A stretch of 64,000 bases of DNA from Rhodobacteraceae bacterium M382. Lineage in GTDB: Bacteria > Pseudomonadota > Alphaproteobacteria > Rhodobacterales > Rhodobacteraceae. Below are positions 25,451 through 35,115 of the stretch, in pieces. The stretch spans positions 2,052,501-2,116,500 of the forward strand of contig CP081098.1 in NCBI GenBank assembly GCA_025141015.1, in the 5' to 3' direction. The position numbers were made by a program, and so were the translations under genes. The notes beneath the pieces were generated by a model. The model saw only the letters and a list, made by a program, of their open reading frames with translations. It made no database searches and was not told where the DNA came from. Position 1 is the stretch's first letter; every line of letters begins with the position of its first letter.

Positions 25451-26149
25451 TCAAAACTCTACTTCTATCCATGCGCCTTCCCTTTCGACCCTTACTTTTT
25501 GAGGAACCAAGTAAACCAAATCCCTCTGCACAATCGCTTTTGCGCCCCTCACCAGACCTTCAAACTCTTGGTCAAAGCAACGAGCCTTCCAACGTGCGCG
25601 ATTGAAACCCGCCGCGACTATCTTGCCTGAGCACAAGGGAATTCTGTCTCCTGTCAGCCAAAAATTGAACTCCGTCGCGTTTGGTCCATCAAATTTTGTG
25701 GGGCTTTCACGGTAAACACCCTGCAGTTTCCTTGGTTGGTTTTGTCCGTCGAAAACTGTGATAGTTGTCGAAAACGAAGTCGGCTGGAAGACTGCCCGTC
25801 GATAGGCACTATTTAAGACGTTCCCTTTTTCGACAACGATGATGCAAGGTGCTTGAATGCGAAGTTGTCGACGCAACTTTCGCATCGACTGCTCACATTT
25901 TTTGATTGCGAAGGGTCGCGCCTCGTTCGGAGGAAACTCCGAGAACAGGCACGTGTGCGCCAATCCGCTTGCCCAAGCAACATAAATGTTGCGCTTGCTT
26001 CCACCTAGTTCCGTTGCACGCTGAAAACACCTTTTGTATTGATAGTAAGCTTCCGATTTTGACACTCCGTCAGCTTTTACAGGTCCTCCAAAAACGAATT
26101 GTCCAAAAAAAAGAACGATGAGAAAGAGGGCATTTGCTTTGAGTTTCAA
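25451..26149 (-). CDS. Exported protein of unknown function, convergent with stalk gene
   Basis: 232 residues. A signal peptide is clear (MKLKANALFLIVLFFGQFVF, cleavage likely after VKA at about 26). The mature part has several cysteines that could form disulfides (YKRCFQRA, HTCLFSE, IKKCEQSM, APCIIVVEKG, PLCSGK, ARCFDQ). No family is recognised. It converges with the stalk protein gene with only 2 bases between stop codons. It is a lone gene with A+T-rich upstream sequence. A periplasmic or outer-surface location is expected. Confidence 0.65.
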   Translation of the reverse strand: MKLKANALFLIVLFFGQFVFGGPVKADGVSKSEAYYQYKRCFQRATELGGSKRNIYVAWASGLAHTCLFSEFPPNEARPFAIKKCEQSMRKLRRQLRIQAPCIIVVEKGNVLNSAYRRAVFQPTSFSTTITVFDGQNQPRKLQGVYRESPTKFDGPNATEFNFWLTGDRIPLCSGKIVAAGFNRARWKARCFDQEFEGLVRGAKAIVQRDLVYLVPQKVRVEREGAWIEVEF

Positions 26150-26730
26150 GTTGATACATCCACAAAATTTCTCGCAGCTACAGACTGGAGTACAGGTTCG
26201 CGACGTGTCAACTGCCTATTTTTTCGCTAAATATTCGTATTTGGTCGACTTTCGAAAAGTCGAAGTTGAGCCGATATTTCAACGTGTCAATGAACCTTCG
26301 AGACAGTTGTCGGCACCAGTGGACCTGTCCGGTTTTCGTGCCGGTCCGATTTCTCACTTAGCCCAGGGCCGCTTGGGATGCTCGTTTAGACGCGCTGCAC
26401 TGCTGCATCCGCAGTTCGAGTTGGACGGTAGCTACAGGCCGTCCTTACAACGGCCAATGAAGGCATTCTACGGTCTACCACCGTTGGTGCAGTGTGCAGC
26501 ATTTTGCACTTTGGGCTCCCTACTGCCGTTAGCCGCACCAGGTTCGGTTGGCTGCAGGCAGCCCAAAGCCGACATGCGTTTTTGTCACCTGGGGTGGATG
26601 TGAACGATCGCTGTAGACACAAGATAGCTTCCGTGCAGGTCGAACGCACGAGATGTTGCGAACTGACTGGTTTCAACCTAGAGGTTAGAGAAAAGCCATT
26701 GGGCAGGCTGTACAAATTTTCTAACTAAGG
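26150..26730. other. Intergenic region holding repeat copy B2
   Basis: About 580 bases with no supported gene; frames 26118-26603 (plus) and 26386-26715 (minus) run across repeat sequence and are judged spurious. The region includes the B2 repeat at 26512-26576. A short plus frame ending EKPLGRLYKFSN at 26728, two bases before the antitoxin start, could be a toxin remnant but cannot be assigned. Confidence 0.4.
26512..26576. repeat. Dispersed intergenic repeat, copy B2
   Basis: Direct copy of 23386-23450 with 60 of 65 positions identical. Copies B1 and B2 together bracket the stalk gene and its convergent neighbour. Confidence 0.85.
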
Positions 26731-26987
26731 ATGACTGAAATGCACGTGAGCGATCTAAGCTACAGCAAGCTGACAAGTCAATTACTCAAAGCGTATGAGA
26801 AGCGGGAGAGAACGCATTAAAGCTCTGGCGTGAGCATCGTGGGTATTCTCAAACCAAGCTCGCTGAACTGTCAGGTGTGAACCGTGTGCAGATAGGTGAT
26901 ATCGAAAACCATGGATCCAAAGGATCTTTGGACTCTCTGAAAAAACTTGCGTCCGCGTTGTCCATTACAGTCGACGAATTTATCTAG
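26731..26987 (+). pseudogene. Frameshifted XRE-family antitoxin gene
   Basis: Frame 1 starts at 26731 (MTEMHVSDLSYSKLTSQLLK, then AYEK) and stops early. The next frame gives GENALKLWREHRGYSQTKLA, then ELSGVNRVQIGDIENHGSKG and a helical end DSLKKLASALSITVDEFI, stopping at 26987. Together they make a normal HigA/XRE antitoxin of about 80 residues if one G is restored near 26797-26801 (AAGCGGGAG read as AAGGCGGGAG). The gene is therefore broken by a one-base deletion. Its TAG stop overlaps the edge of the IS element. No intact toxin is next to it. Confidence 0.7.
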
Positions 26988-27816
26988 GTTCAGGACTCAT
27001 AACCAGTAAATGACGAGAGCTGCGAGAGCGATTGCTGAGAGAAAGACCTTTGGGCATCTGTCATATCGCGTAGCCACCCGGTGCCAATCCTTCAGTCTGC
27101 CGAACATGATTTCGATCCGGTTGCGCCGTTTGTACCGTCGCTTGTCGTACCTCACGGTCTTCTTGCGCTGTTTCCGGCCAGGGATGCAGGCGCGTATCCC
27201 TTTGTCTTTCAACGCTTCTCTGAACCAGTCGGCATCGTATCCGCGGTCCCCGAGCAGCCAGTCTACATCCGGCAGGCTACTCAGCAAGGCTCGTGCGCCG
27301 ATGTAATCGTAACCTGTCCGGCGGTCACGAACATGTTCAGAGGACGCCCCTTGCTGTCACAGACGGCGTGCAGCTTTGTGTTCATACCGCCCTTCGTGCG
27401 ACCGATCATGCGTCCACGCCCCCCTTTTTGACGCCCAAGCTGGACGCCGTGCGATGAGCTTTCAGATAGGTCGCGTCGATCATCACCGTCTTTTCCTCGC
27501 CGTGATCCGCCGCCAATCCCATCAGCATCTCGGCGAAGATGCCTTTGTCACTCCACCGCTTCCAGCGGTTGTAGAGGGTCTTGTGAGGGCCGTATTCCTG
27601 TGGTGCATCACGCCACCGTAAGCCATTGCGATTGAAGAAGATAATCCCGCTCAGCACACGCCGATCATCGACGCGCGGCTTGCCGTAGGACTTCGGGAAA
27701 TAGGGCTCAAGACGCGCCATCTGCGCATCTGTGAGCCAGAAAAGATCAGACATGTTTACCGCTCGATTTTCGAACCGTGAATCACGACGCTAAACGGAAA
27801 TCAATGGGTCCTGACC
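26987..27816. mobile_element. IS5-family (IS427-type) insertion sequence, inactivated
   Basis: 830 bases bounded by imperfect inverted ends: GGTTCAGGACTCATA on the left and GGGTCAGGACCCATT on the right (minus strand), 12 of 15 identical. It is flanked by the direct repeat CTA (26984-26986 and 27817-27819), a short target duplication. It carries one transposase gene in two frames on the minus strand. It inserted exactly at the stop codon of the broken antitoxin gene. Confidence 0.85.
26997..27753 (-). pseudogene. IS5-family transposase, frameshifted
   Basis: ORF A (27406-27753, MSDLFWLTDAQMARLEPYFP) has the first catalytic Asp region (KTVMIDATYLKAHRT). The frame then changes at an A5G6 run (27419-27429), a normal -1 programmed slip in this group, to continue RMIGRTKGGMNTKLHAVCDS. 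After TAGQV near 27311 the sequence GGTTACGAT lacks a base compared with the expected TAGQVSDYIGARA. The frame shifts again to the segment LLGDRGYDADWFREAL ending at 26997. This second shift is outside any slip site and should abolish the transposase. Confidence 0.75.
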
Positions 27817-28048
27817 CTAGTGGAACTGTGTATGCCACAAATTGGCCTGCATGCTCCCTATTTGGATCTTCAGTTTCTAAATCGTGGTCTCAGAAATACG
27901 CCAAGCGAACCGACAACGCACATTCAGAGGCATTCCGGCCAACTTTCGATAGATACTCCAAAACCGAACCGGCCGTGTTCTCACCACTCGCCCCTTTGTT
28001 GGACACGATGTGGCCTGCAGACAAAAGCCTCGCAGGCCTCACTTTCAC

Positions 28049-31000
28049 CTAAGCAAGTAAGTCGAACATCTCGCTGCCGATTCTCAGGTTGATCTCATCC
28101 TGACCAGCGCCGTCAATTAGCGCCCATATGATCTGTTCGGTCGGCTTAAAGATTACAAAGGCTTCACTTACGCTGGCACCGCCTGCACCATCGGTACTGG
28201 TGAAATTGACCTGGAAATCATCTGCCGATGCGGTTGCGTCGCCAAACAGCAGCACATCACCGTCCGCGGCGGCATAATCCTGGATCCAGTCCGACCCATG
28301 ACCCTCCACACCGACGTGAAAGAACTTGTCGGCCCCGTCACCGCCATTGATCCGATCATGGCCAAAACCGCCGTTAACGAAATCATTCCCGGCGCCACCA
28401 AACACCAGATCCGAAAAGGCCGACCCGGTGATCACATCGTCGCCATCCTGGCCCTGCAGCTCATCGACACCGGCACCGCCAGCAATGGTGTCATTACCGC
28501 CCTGACCGAACACCAGGTCGTTACCAGCGCCCGCATCGATGCTGTCGTTGCCATCACCGCCAAAGATCACGTCGCGCAGGTCCGCCTCAGTATCACCACC
28601 AAAGATGAAATCATCCCCGTCCCCGCCGTTCAGTGTGTCATTGCCATCACCTCCTAGCAGGCTGTCATTGCCACCATTGCCGATCAAGCGGTCACTACCG
28701 TTTAGGCCACTAATGGTGTCATTACCTTCGGTGCCATGCAAAGTATCTGCGTCGGGCGTTCCAAATCGGGTCAGGTCCACAGCTCTTACGGCGCTAGTAA
28801 TACTTTCATTGGTGCCATGACCGTCCGTGTAGGACACTACTACGGCGATCTCAGCTCCCACATCAGCCTGAGTTAGGGTATAGCTGTTGCCCGTCGCGTC
28901 GGAGATATCTGAACCATCTCGCTGCCACTGATACGACAATCCGCCCAGACCATCGCCGTCCGTAAGTGATGTCGTCACTGCATTCAGGCTCTGACCTTGG
29001 GTTGCTGTGCCGCTGATCGACACCCCACCGATCGGCGTGTCATTGACGTTCATCACCAAACCTGTCGCAGCGCTGGTGACACTTTCATCGGTTCCGAAAT
29101 CGTCGGTATAACTGACCTGTACAGTCATCACTGCACCAGCATCACTTTGAGTCAATTCCAGGGTCTCACTGGTCGCACCGTCAATGTTCACACCATCGCG
29201 CTGCCATTGATAGCTGAACTCACCCAACCCATTAAGATCAGCGATTGCCGTTGCGTCCGCTGTCAGGGTTTCGCCCTGAGTTGGCGTACCTGTGATCGTT
29301 GGCGTACCGGTGGGCTCTGCGTTCCGGGCGACTCCGGTCATTGTCATCGTTGATCCGTCGCCCAACGTAACCACCAAGTGACCGCTGCCATTCCCCGAGA
29401 AGTTCACCGCTTCGCGTTCTGCCGTCGTCAGCGCCGAGAAGTCGAGACTATCCGTTCCCAGCACAAAGTCGCTTACGATATCGTCGCCCATGCCGTTTTC
29501 AACCACAAAGCTGTCCGCTCCATCGCCGCCGCTCAGGCTGTCATTGCCCAGACCGCCCAAAAGCGTATCGCTGCCGCCTTCTCCCAAAAGGCGATCCGCT
29601 CCATCGCCGCCGCTCAGGATGTCATTGCCCAGACCGCCCAAAAGCGTATCGCTGCCGCCTTCGCCCAACAGGCGATCCGCAGCAGCGCGACCTTCGATTT
29701 GATCGTCACCGCCGCCGCCCGTCAGGCTATCAACACCAGCGGTACCGACCAACGTATCATTGCCACCAGACCCCGCCTGCACCACTTGCGTCGCGAACAG
29801 ATCGCCAATTGAAGAGGCCTCGGCTGTATCGTTGACGGCTCCCAACCGTGTCACCACATCGCTTAAAGTACCCGCAACACCCGTCAGTGTGGCAGTTGTC
29901 GTCGTGCCTGTCACATCCATCAAGGTGATACCGTCAACAGTTCCCTCAGCCGCTGCGATAATATCGGCTAAACTTAAACTGAGCGGATCAGCGGCAAAAG
30001 CCAGATCACTCCCCGTGATGACCAATCGCGCATTCGCCAGTTGCAGAACGATTTCGCCCGCAGCCTGAGACAGTACAGCATTATCAACCAGTGCAAAGTC
30101 TGAGTTTCCCAAATCCGCAAGCGATAAATCCAACCCTTCCAAAAGGGTCAGCACAGCGTTCGGTTCTGTCATGCTTGAGACGCTTAAACCAACCGTATTG
30201 ACAGAATTGGACGCTGCGACCCTAGGAAAACCCGCAGACGTTGCAACAATTGTAGAGTCCAAATTGACAATGGGACTGTCACCGTCAGAAAAAGCAACAA
30301 TATCAGTGCCCGTTGAGTTTGTGAACGTGGTGGCTGTGGATTGGCCATTGGAATTGGCCAATATGTCAATCTGTGCAGTACCCGTTGAATAAATTGCAGC
30401 ACCATCGCCATTTCTAGTAATTAAATCTAGTCCTTTACCAAAAACACTGTGCGTCTTTTCTCCGAGATAAGTGGGGTAGCGTTCGTTTCCGTCAAAAGTG
30501 GTAGCGTCGATGGTTACCACCCCACCTTCTGCGAAAATGGCACCTCCAAGACTAGCCGCGTTACCATTGAACTGCGATTGATCGATATCAATAACACCAG
30601 ATTGGTTATAAATGGCTCCACCTTCGCTGGGTTGAAAGCTTGAAGTTACATCGCTTTTATTGGTGACATCTTCTCTATAAAGATATTCAGAATCCATTTC
30701 AATATTCTCGAAAATGACCTCGGAAATATTGACCGTACCGCCTACGTTCAACAAAGCTCCGCCATTTTGGGCTGCTAACCTATCAGTTAAAGACCTATCA
30801 GTGGCAGAAATAGTCAGACCATCCAAAGTCAGTTCTGCGCCAGAATGCACATGAAGCGCCCTGTTTTCCATTCCATTCAAAATTGTAACTTCGGCATCTT
30901 CTGCGTTACGAACTGTGATATCTCCAGTGATATCAAGATCGCCCAAATCCAGATTGGCAGGTCCATCCGCAAATATCCCTCTATGTAAAAATTGACCTCT

Positions 31001-32917
31001 CGTACTATTACTAAGCGTTAAATTATAGATCCCCTCTCCCAACTCAATGATCGTAGGGGCGGACGCTGCATTCGCCATAGTCACAGCTTCACGCAGACTG
31101 ATCAGCCCATCAGTGGCATCGACTACATCATTAAATGTCGTGACCAGAATATCAGCGGGTTGGATATCTAGGTTGAAAATGGTTTGGTCGGTAAACTGAA
31201 GATGTTCGATCCCCGTCAGGATATCAATACCATCGGCAGAAGTAACAGTTGTCGTATCGCCTGAACGGGTGATGGTGGCAGCTGCTAAAGTTCCTGCAAA
31301 TATGGCCGTGTCAGTACCTGCACCACCGTTTATGGTGTCATTGCCAGCCCCACCGTTCAGGGCATTTGCCCCTGCATTGCCGTCAATTCTATTGTCTAAC
31401 GTATTGCCTGTACCCTGAATGTTGTCAGTGCCTGTCAGCAACAGGTTTTCAACATTATTATCAAGGATGTAAGTAACAGAAGCATTTATCTGATCGGTTC
31501 CCTCATCCTGTAATTCTGTCAGCACATCACCAATGTTGTCGACGACATAAACATCATCGCCATCTTGCCCCGACAATGTATCGGCCCCAACACCGCCATC
31601 AAGCGAGTTGTTACCGCTGTTGCCTTGCATGAAGTTATTCAGGGTATTGCCCGTGCCAGACAAATTGCCTGTGCCCTGCATGATCAGGTCTTCGACGCCA
31701 ACACCCAGAGTGTAGTTTACCGTGGACAGAACCGTGTCATGGCCCTCATCTACACGTTCAATCGACGCATCGGTTTCGTTGTCTACAATGTACACATCGT
31801 TACCGGCACCACCAATCAGGCGATCAACACCACCCCCGCCATCCAGCGTGTTGTTACCTGAGTTACCACGGACGGTATTGCCCAGCGTATTCCCTGTGCC
31901 GTTGATATCAGCAGTACCTGTCAGTGTCAGATTTTGCAGATTATCCCCAAGCGTGTAGCTGATAGAAGCGTGAACTGAATCAAGCCCTTCGCTCGCCAGT
32001 TGGTTGATAACATCCCCTACGTTATCAATGATGTAGGTATCATTTCCCAGGCCACCTGTCAGAGTGTCTGCACCAGTGCCACCATCAATTGTATCATGCC
32101 CTTCACCCCCGATAAGAGTGTCGTTCCCTGCGCCACCCATCAGAGTGTCTTGACCAGCGCCGCCATCCAAATAGTCGTTACCAGCGTCGCCAAACAGCGT
32201 GTCGTCGCCACCAAACCCATAGATGTGATCGTCGCCGTCGCCACCATATTGTTCATCATTGCCAACGTTAAAGTCAGCAACAGTACCCGTGGCCGCATGA
32301 TTGGTCACAGACACATTCAGCAAAGTCTCATCGCCGGGGTCGATATTGCCAGTGCCATTACCCGATTGTTTAATTTCAATAGCAAGCGTCGTAAATCCGC
32401 TTGTATTTACATAAGACAGATAACTATCGTCCTCACTGAACCGAAGTGGGTCATCGACGACACCATCATCACCCGTTTGGAAAAGAAGGCCATCACTCAG
32501 ATTCGTGGCTAATCGGACAAAATTACCACCGGCATCAATATGGCCAATTGAGGCGCGTGTGTTAAAGTTTGCAAAATCTATATCAAGGGTGATTGTTTCA
32601 TTCGCCCCAACGGTAACCGTAAAGAATTCTGCATCAAACGAACCCTCCATATGAAGCGTTGTATAAGGCACAGAGCTGTCGGTGATCAGGGGGTTATCTT
32701 CGGTGTACCAGTTCGCGCTCGCGTCAATATTATACGCCACATTAGCGCGGCGGTTCGCTGTGTGATCCGCATCCGTGAGGATATTGCCGTAATCCCCCAA
32801 CAACAGATCATTACCGCCATTACCGTTTTGCACATGGTTCGGCCCAGTTGTGCCGCTGCCCACAAGATAATCAGTGGTCGCGCCGCCATCGACAGGTGTG
32901 GTAGTAATGATCGGCAT
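28049..32917 (-). CDS. Giant RTX protein, probable type I secreted
   Basis: 1622 residues from the ATG at 32917 (GGGGGA upstream; a longer frame to 33001 lacks a site). In order: a PPC-like beta domain (about 60-210), RTX repeats (about 220-300), three repeats of the DVYVVDN...GTGNTL type (about 300-530), a CSLREA-like beta-helix part (LISLREAVTMANAASAP, about 600-950), RTX repeats with two identical 27-residue units (GADRLLGEGGSDTLLGGLGN), two Ig-like tandem domains with SYQWQRDG (about 1200-1400), and a final RTX block. It has no N-terminal signal peptide, consistent with type I secretion. Role is probably adhesin or toxin-like; no enzymatic domain was seen. A HlyC-like gene lies upstream on the same strand. 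Confidence 0.85.
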   Translation of the reverse strand: MPIITTTPVDGGATTDYLVGSGTTGPNHVQNGNGGNDLLLGDYGNILTDADHTANRRANVAYNIDASANWYTEDNPLITDSSVPYTTLHMEGSFDAEFFTVTVGANETITLDIDFANFNTRASIGHIDAGGNFVRLATNLSDGLLFQTGDDGVVDDPLRFSEDDSYLSYVNTSGFTTLAIEIKQSGNGTGNIDPGDETLLNVSVTNHAATGTVADFNVGNDEQYGGDGDDHIYGFGGDDTLFGDAGNDYLDGGAGQDTLMGGAGNDTLIGGEGHDTIDGGTGADTLTGGLGNDTYIIDNVGDVINQLASEGLDSVHASISYTLGDNLQNLTLTGTADINGTGNTLGNTVRGNSGNNTLDGGGGVDRLIGGAGNDVYIVDNETDASIERVDEGHDTVLSTVNYTLGVGVEDLIMQGTGNLSGTGNTLNNFMQGNSGNNSLDGGVGADTLSGQDGDDVYVVDNIGDVLTELQDEGTDQINASVTYILDNNVENLLLTGTDNIQGTGNTLDNRIDGNAGANALNGGAGNDTINGGAGTDTAIFAGTLAAATITRSGDTTTVTSADGIDILTGIEHLQFTDQTIFNLDIQPADILVTTFNDVVDATDGLISLREAVTMANAASAPTIIELGEGIYNLTLSNSTRGQFLHRGIFADGPANLDLGDLDITGDITVRNAEDAEVTILNGMENRALHVHSGAELTLDGLTISATDRSLTDRLAAQNGGALLNVGGTVNISEVIFENIEMDSEYLYREDVTNKSDVTSSFQPSEGGAIYNQSGVIDIDQSQFNGNAASLGGAIFAEGGVVTIDATTFDGNERYPTYLGEKTHSVFGKGLDLITRNGDGAAIYSTGTAQIDILANSNGQSTATTFTNSTGTDIVAFSDGDSPIVNLDSTIVATSAGFPRVAASNSVNTVGLSVSSMTEPNAVLTLLEGLDLSLADLGNSDFALVDNAVLSQAAGEIVLQLANARLVITGSDLAFAADPLSLSLADIIAAAEGTVDGITLMDVTGTTTTATLTGVAGTLSDVVTRLGAVNDTAEASSIGDLFATQVVQAGSGGNDTLVGTAGVDSLTGGGGDDQIEGRAAADRLLGEGGSDTLLGGLGNDILSGGDGADRLLGEGGSDTLLGGLGNDSLSGGDGADSFVVENGMGDDIVSDFVLGTDSLDFSALTTAEREAVNFSGNGSGHLVVTLGDGSTMTMTGVARNAEPTGTPTITGTPTQGETLTADATAIADLNGLGEFSYQWQRDGVNIDGATSETLELTQSDAGAVMTVQVSYTDDFGTDESVTSAATGLVMNVNDTPIGGVSISGTATQGQSLNAVTTSLTDGDGLGGLSYQWQRDGSDISDATGNSYTLTQADVGAEIAVVVSYTDGHGTNESITSAVRAVDLTRFGTPDADTLHGTEGNDTISGLNGSDRLIGNGGNDSLLGGDGNDTLNGGDGDDFIFGGDTEADLRDVIFGGDGNDSIDAGAGNDLVFGQGGNDTIAGGAGVDELQGQDGDDVITGSAFSDLVFGGAGNDFVNGGFGHDRINGGDGADKFFHVGVEGHGSDWIQDYAAADGDVLLFGDATASADDFQVNFTSTDGAGGASVSEAFVIFKPTEQIIWALIDGAGQDEINLRIGSEMFDLLA

Positions 32918-33103
32918 GAAAAATCCCCCACGGATCATAAAAATTTCAAATAAATCAACGTAAATGTTAGCTAGCACACATGCTGGGGTATACCTAATCA
33001 AATCGCAGGAATTTCTAATAAATAGAATACCTTACCCCTCCGCCCCAACTGAGACACTTCAAAGATGAGTGATATATTGCAAGCTCAACCAATTCTCAAA
33101 ACA

Positions 33104-33580
33104 TCAAGAAGCAGGGCTCCGACCCCGCGACACAGGCCGCACCAGTCGCACTAAGCGGCGGGGTTTATCAGGCCCATAATCGCGCAGAAAATAACACACA
33201 CTTCGCTCAGCCAATTCAATATCGCGGAGTGCATGGAGCAAGAAACGTGTCACCTTCGCATCAATAGCCTGCACTGCAAGTACTATTGCTGCCGCACCAT
33301 CCTCATTGGCAGCGTCTGCACCCAAAGGGGTACCTTCATGCATCCATGCTTCCGCGGTGGCCACATCGGTGAACATCCAGCAGGTGAACCCAACCGCCCG
33401 ATCCCCACGCCTGGCAAAAGCATAATGATCGCGATCAATCGCATTCAGCATGGTACCTGCCGACATCCCCAGCGGCATCTCCCGAAACGGAGACTCGCCC
33501 GCGAGTAATCTTATAGCCAAACCAGCGGCCTCATTTGGGTCACGCAACCGCATCAAGCCAAGTTCGTCGGTATTGGCCAT
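33104..33580 (-). CDS. HlyC-like toxin-activating acyltransferase (tentative)
   Basis: 158 residues from the ATG at 33580 (MANTDELGLMRLRD); a longer frame to 33667 exists. The segment HYAFARRGDRAVGFTCWMFT, then DVATAEAWMHEGTPLGAD resembles the central part of RTX toxin-activating lysine acyltransferases (vlp...FxxWA). The later part (FLLHALRDIELAERSVCYFL, ending RRLVRLVRP) fits the family's basic end. Its place, 190 bases before the giant RTX gene on the same strand, is the usual one. The catalytic His/Asp pair could not be assigned with confidence, so a different acyltransferase-like family is possible. Confidence 0.5.
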   Translation of the reverse strand: MANTDELGLMRLRDPNEAAGLAIRLLAGESPFREMPLGMSAGTMLNAIDRDHYAFARRGDRAVGFTCWMFTDVATAEAWMHEGTPLGADAANEDGAAAIVLAVQAIDAKVTRFLLHALRDIELAERSVCYFLRDYGPDKPRRLVRLVRPVSRGRSPAS

Positions 33581-33773
33581 AGATTTTTCCAGATGTTGAG
33601 GGTTGTTTTTCAGTTTAAGCGAAGCATACACATACGCAAGCTCGCTTAAACATAAAGAAAGCTGCATGTAAGGCGAACGGCAGCTTTGCCTAAACTGTAT
33701 TCCACCAAAACATACTCAAATGAAAGGTAGGTTTGGGCCGTTCCGGTTCATCCGGAACGCCTGGTGAACCAAG

Positions 33774-33891
33774 CTTTGCAAAGTTCACTACCTGCGCACA
33801 TTAGCCATTGACGACCATAACAGCATCCAGGGCTTGAAACGATGCGGCTGGTTCCAGACCTGGAGATATGCAGGCTGCCCCAAGCGGACAT
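33774..33891. repeat. Dispersed intergenic repeat, copy A1
   Basis: Part of a 443-base gene-free stretch (33581-34023). It begins CTTTGCAAAGTTCACTACCT, continues through GCCATTGACGACC and CGATGCGGCTGGTTCCAG, and ends with GCAGGCTGCCCCAAGCGGACAT, which matches the B family tail. Copies A2 (37770-37868) and A3 (39852-39950) share the first hundred bases. Confidence 0.8.
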
Positions 33892-34023
33892 GGCCATCCT
33901 GCACCTGGGCGGGAAGCGGACGTTCGCTGCATGAATTTTCGACCCTCAGTAAATCGGACAGCGAGAACCACAATGTTTGTGCAACGGATGCCTTGTTGTC
34001 AGTTCATAAAAAGTGCGTTGCGC

Positions 34024-35115
34024 TTAACTCCGCAAGAGTGTTCTGCCTTCTGCCTTGAGCTTCTTGTTCAGGATCTGGCGCACCTTTATGCCAGCTCCGT
34101 CAGCTCCCAGAGTAACTTCCAGAAAGTCCAAACCTTTTGGGTCGGCCGCGACACTCGCTTGGAGTTTCTCCAGCAGGTGTTTGTCCTCGTCAAAGGCAGC
34201 GGTCACACTCTTGCGGGTTGTGCCGGCCACCTCATCGGTCAGGCTGGGCACATCAAACGCCGCCATCCAGAAGTAATGCGTCTTGCCCCGTTGTGCAGGT
34301 GTCACGATGTGACATCCGCGCACGACGAAATCTGATCGTCGCCCCTCTTCCGGGGCGGGGTCATGGACGTTCCAATCGGAAAACGAAATCGCCAGCGATG
34401 GCATTCGGCCTTTCTGGACACGTTTAATCGGCTTGTCTTCAGGCAGCCCCATTCCCGCACAAAACAGCGGGGACAATGGCGCAAGATCAAACTCTTGCTC
34501 GTAACAGATCGTCTCGCCTTCCATGTAGGTTTCGGGCGCGGTGATCCAGTCATCCTGCTTGAAGGTATTTTTGTGCAAGAACGCGATATGGGTCAGATCC
34601 AGCACGTTTTCGCGGATCAGAACCCAGTTTGCGGCCACTTCGTAATAGCCATGGACCGGGGTCCAGCCCGGATCGGTCTGATAGCCGACCTCGGGCGGGT
34701 CGCAATCAATCGTGTCCTGATCGCCCATCCAGATCCAGATGTAGGCCCCGGCCTCGCGCACAGCGAACGAAGGGATTTCGGCCGTCTTGGGTTTCATATG
34801 CTGTGTAGGTGCCTTGGTGCAGCGTCCGGCTGTATTGAACTCCATCCCGTGGTAGGGGCAGATAATCTTGTCTCCCTCCACATGCCCCTCGCTGAGCGGT
34901 GCCCAGCGATGCGGACAGCGGTCATAGAGCGCCGCAGGGGTGCCATCTTCGAGGCGATAAAGAACAACGGGTGTTTCAAGCAGCCAGCGGGCAAGGGGTT
35001 TTGTCGTCAGCTCATCACGGTGGGCGGCCACCCACCACATGTTGCGCGGGTAGTTGTCCTCTAGCATCCCGTTGGGAATGGTCTGGCCGTTTGTCCGCTT
35101 CACATCGTCTTTCAT
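34024..35115 (-). CDS. Rieske non-haem iron oxygenase, VanA-like demethylase
   Basis: 363 residues from the ATG at 35115, which overlaps the PanB-like stop (ATGA). The Rieske cluster is C-P-H, 16 residues, C-P-Y-H (RCPHRWAPLSEGHVEGD, then KIICPYHGME). The mononuclear iron site lies in ENVLDLTHIAFLH. The overall layout is that of the vanillate O-demethylase oxygenase family, which removes methyl groups from aromatic ethers as formaldehyde. A matching ferredoxin-reductase (VanB) gene is not present nearby, so electrons must come from elsewhere. Substrate cannot be named. It is cotranscribed with the PanB-like gene and divergent from marR/dmdA-like genes. Confidence 0.8.
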   Translation of the reverse strand: MKDDVKRTNGQTIPNGMLEDNYPRNMWWVAAHRDELTTKPLARWLLETPVVLYRLEDGTPAALYDRCPHRWAPLSEGHVEGDKIICPYHGMEFNTAGRCTKAPTQHMKPKTAEIPSFAVREAGAYIWIWMGDQDTIDCDPPEVGYQTDPGWTPVHGYYEVAANWVLIRENVLDLTHIAFLHKNTFKQDDWITAPETYMEGETICYEQEFDLAPLSPLFCAGMGLPEDKPIKRVQKGRMPSLAISFSDWNVHDPAPEEGRRSDFVVRGCHIVTPAQRGKTHYFWMAAFDVPSLTDEVAGTTRKSVTAAFDEDKHLLEKLQASVAADPKGLDFLEVTLGADGAGIKVRQILNKKLKAEGRTLLRS

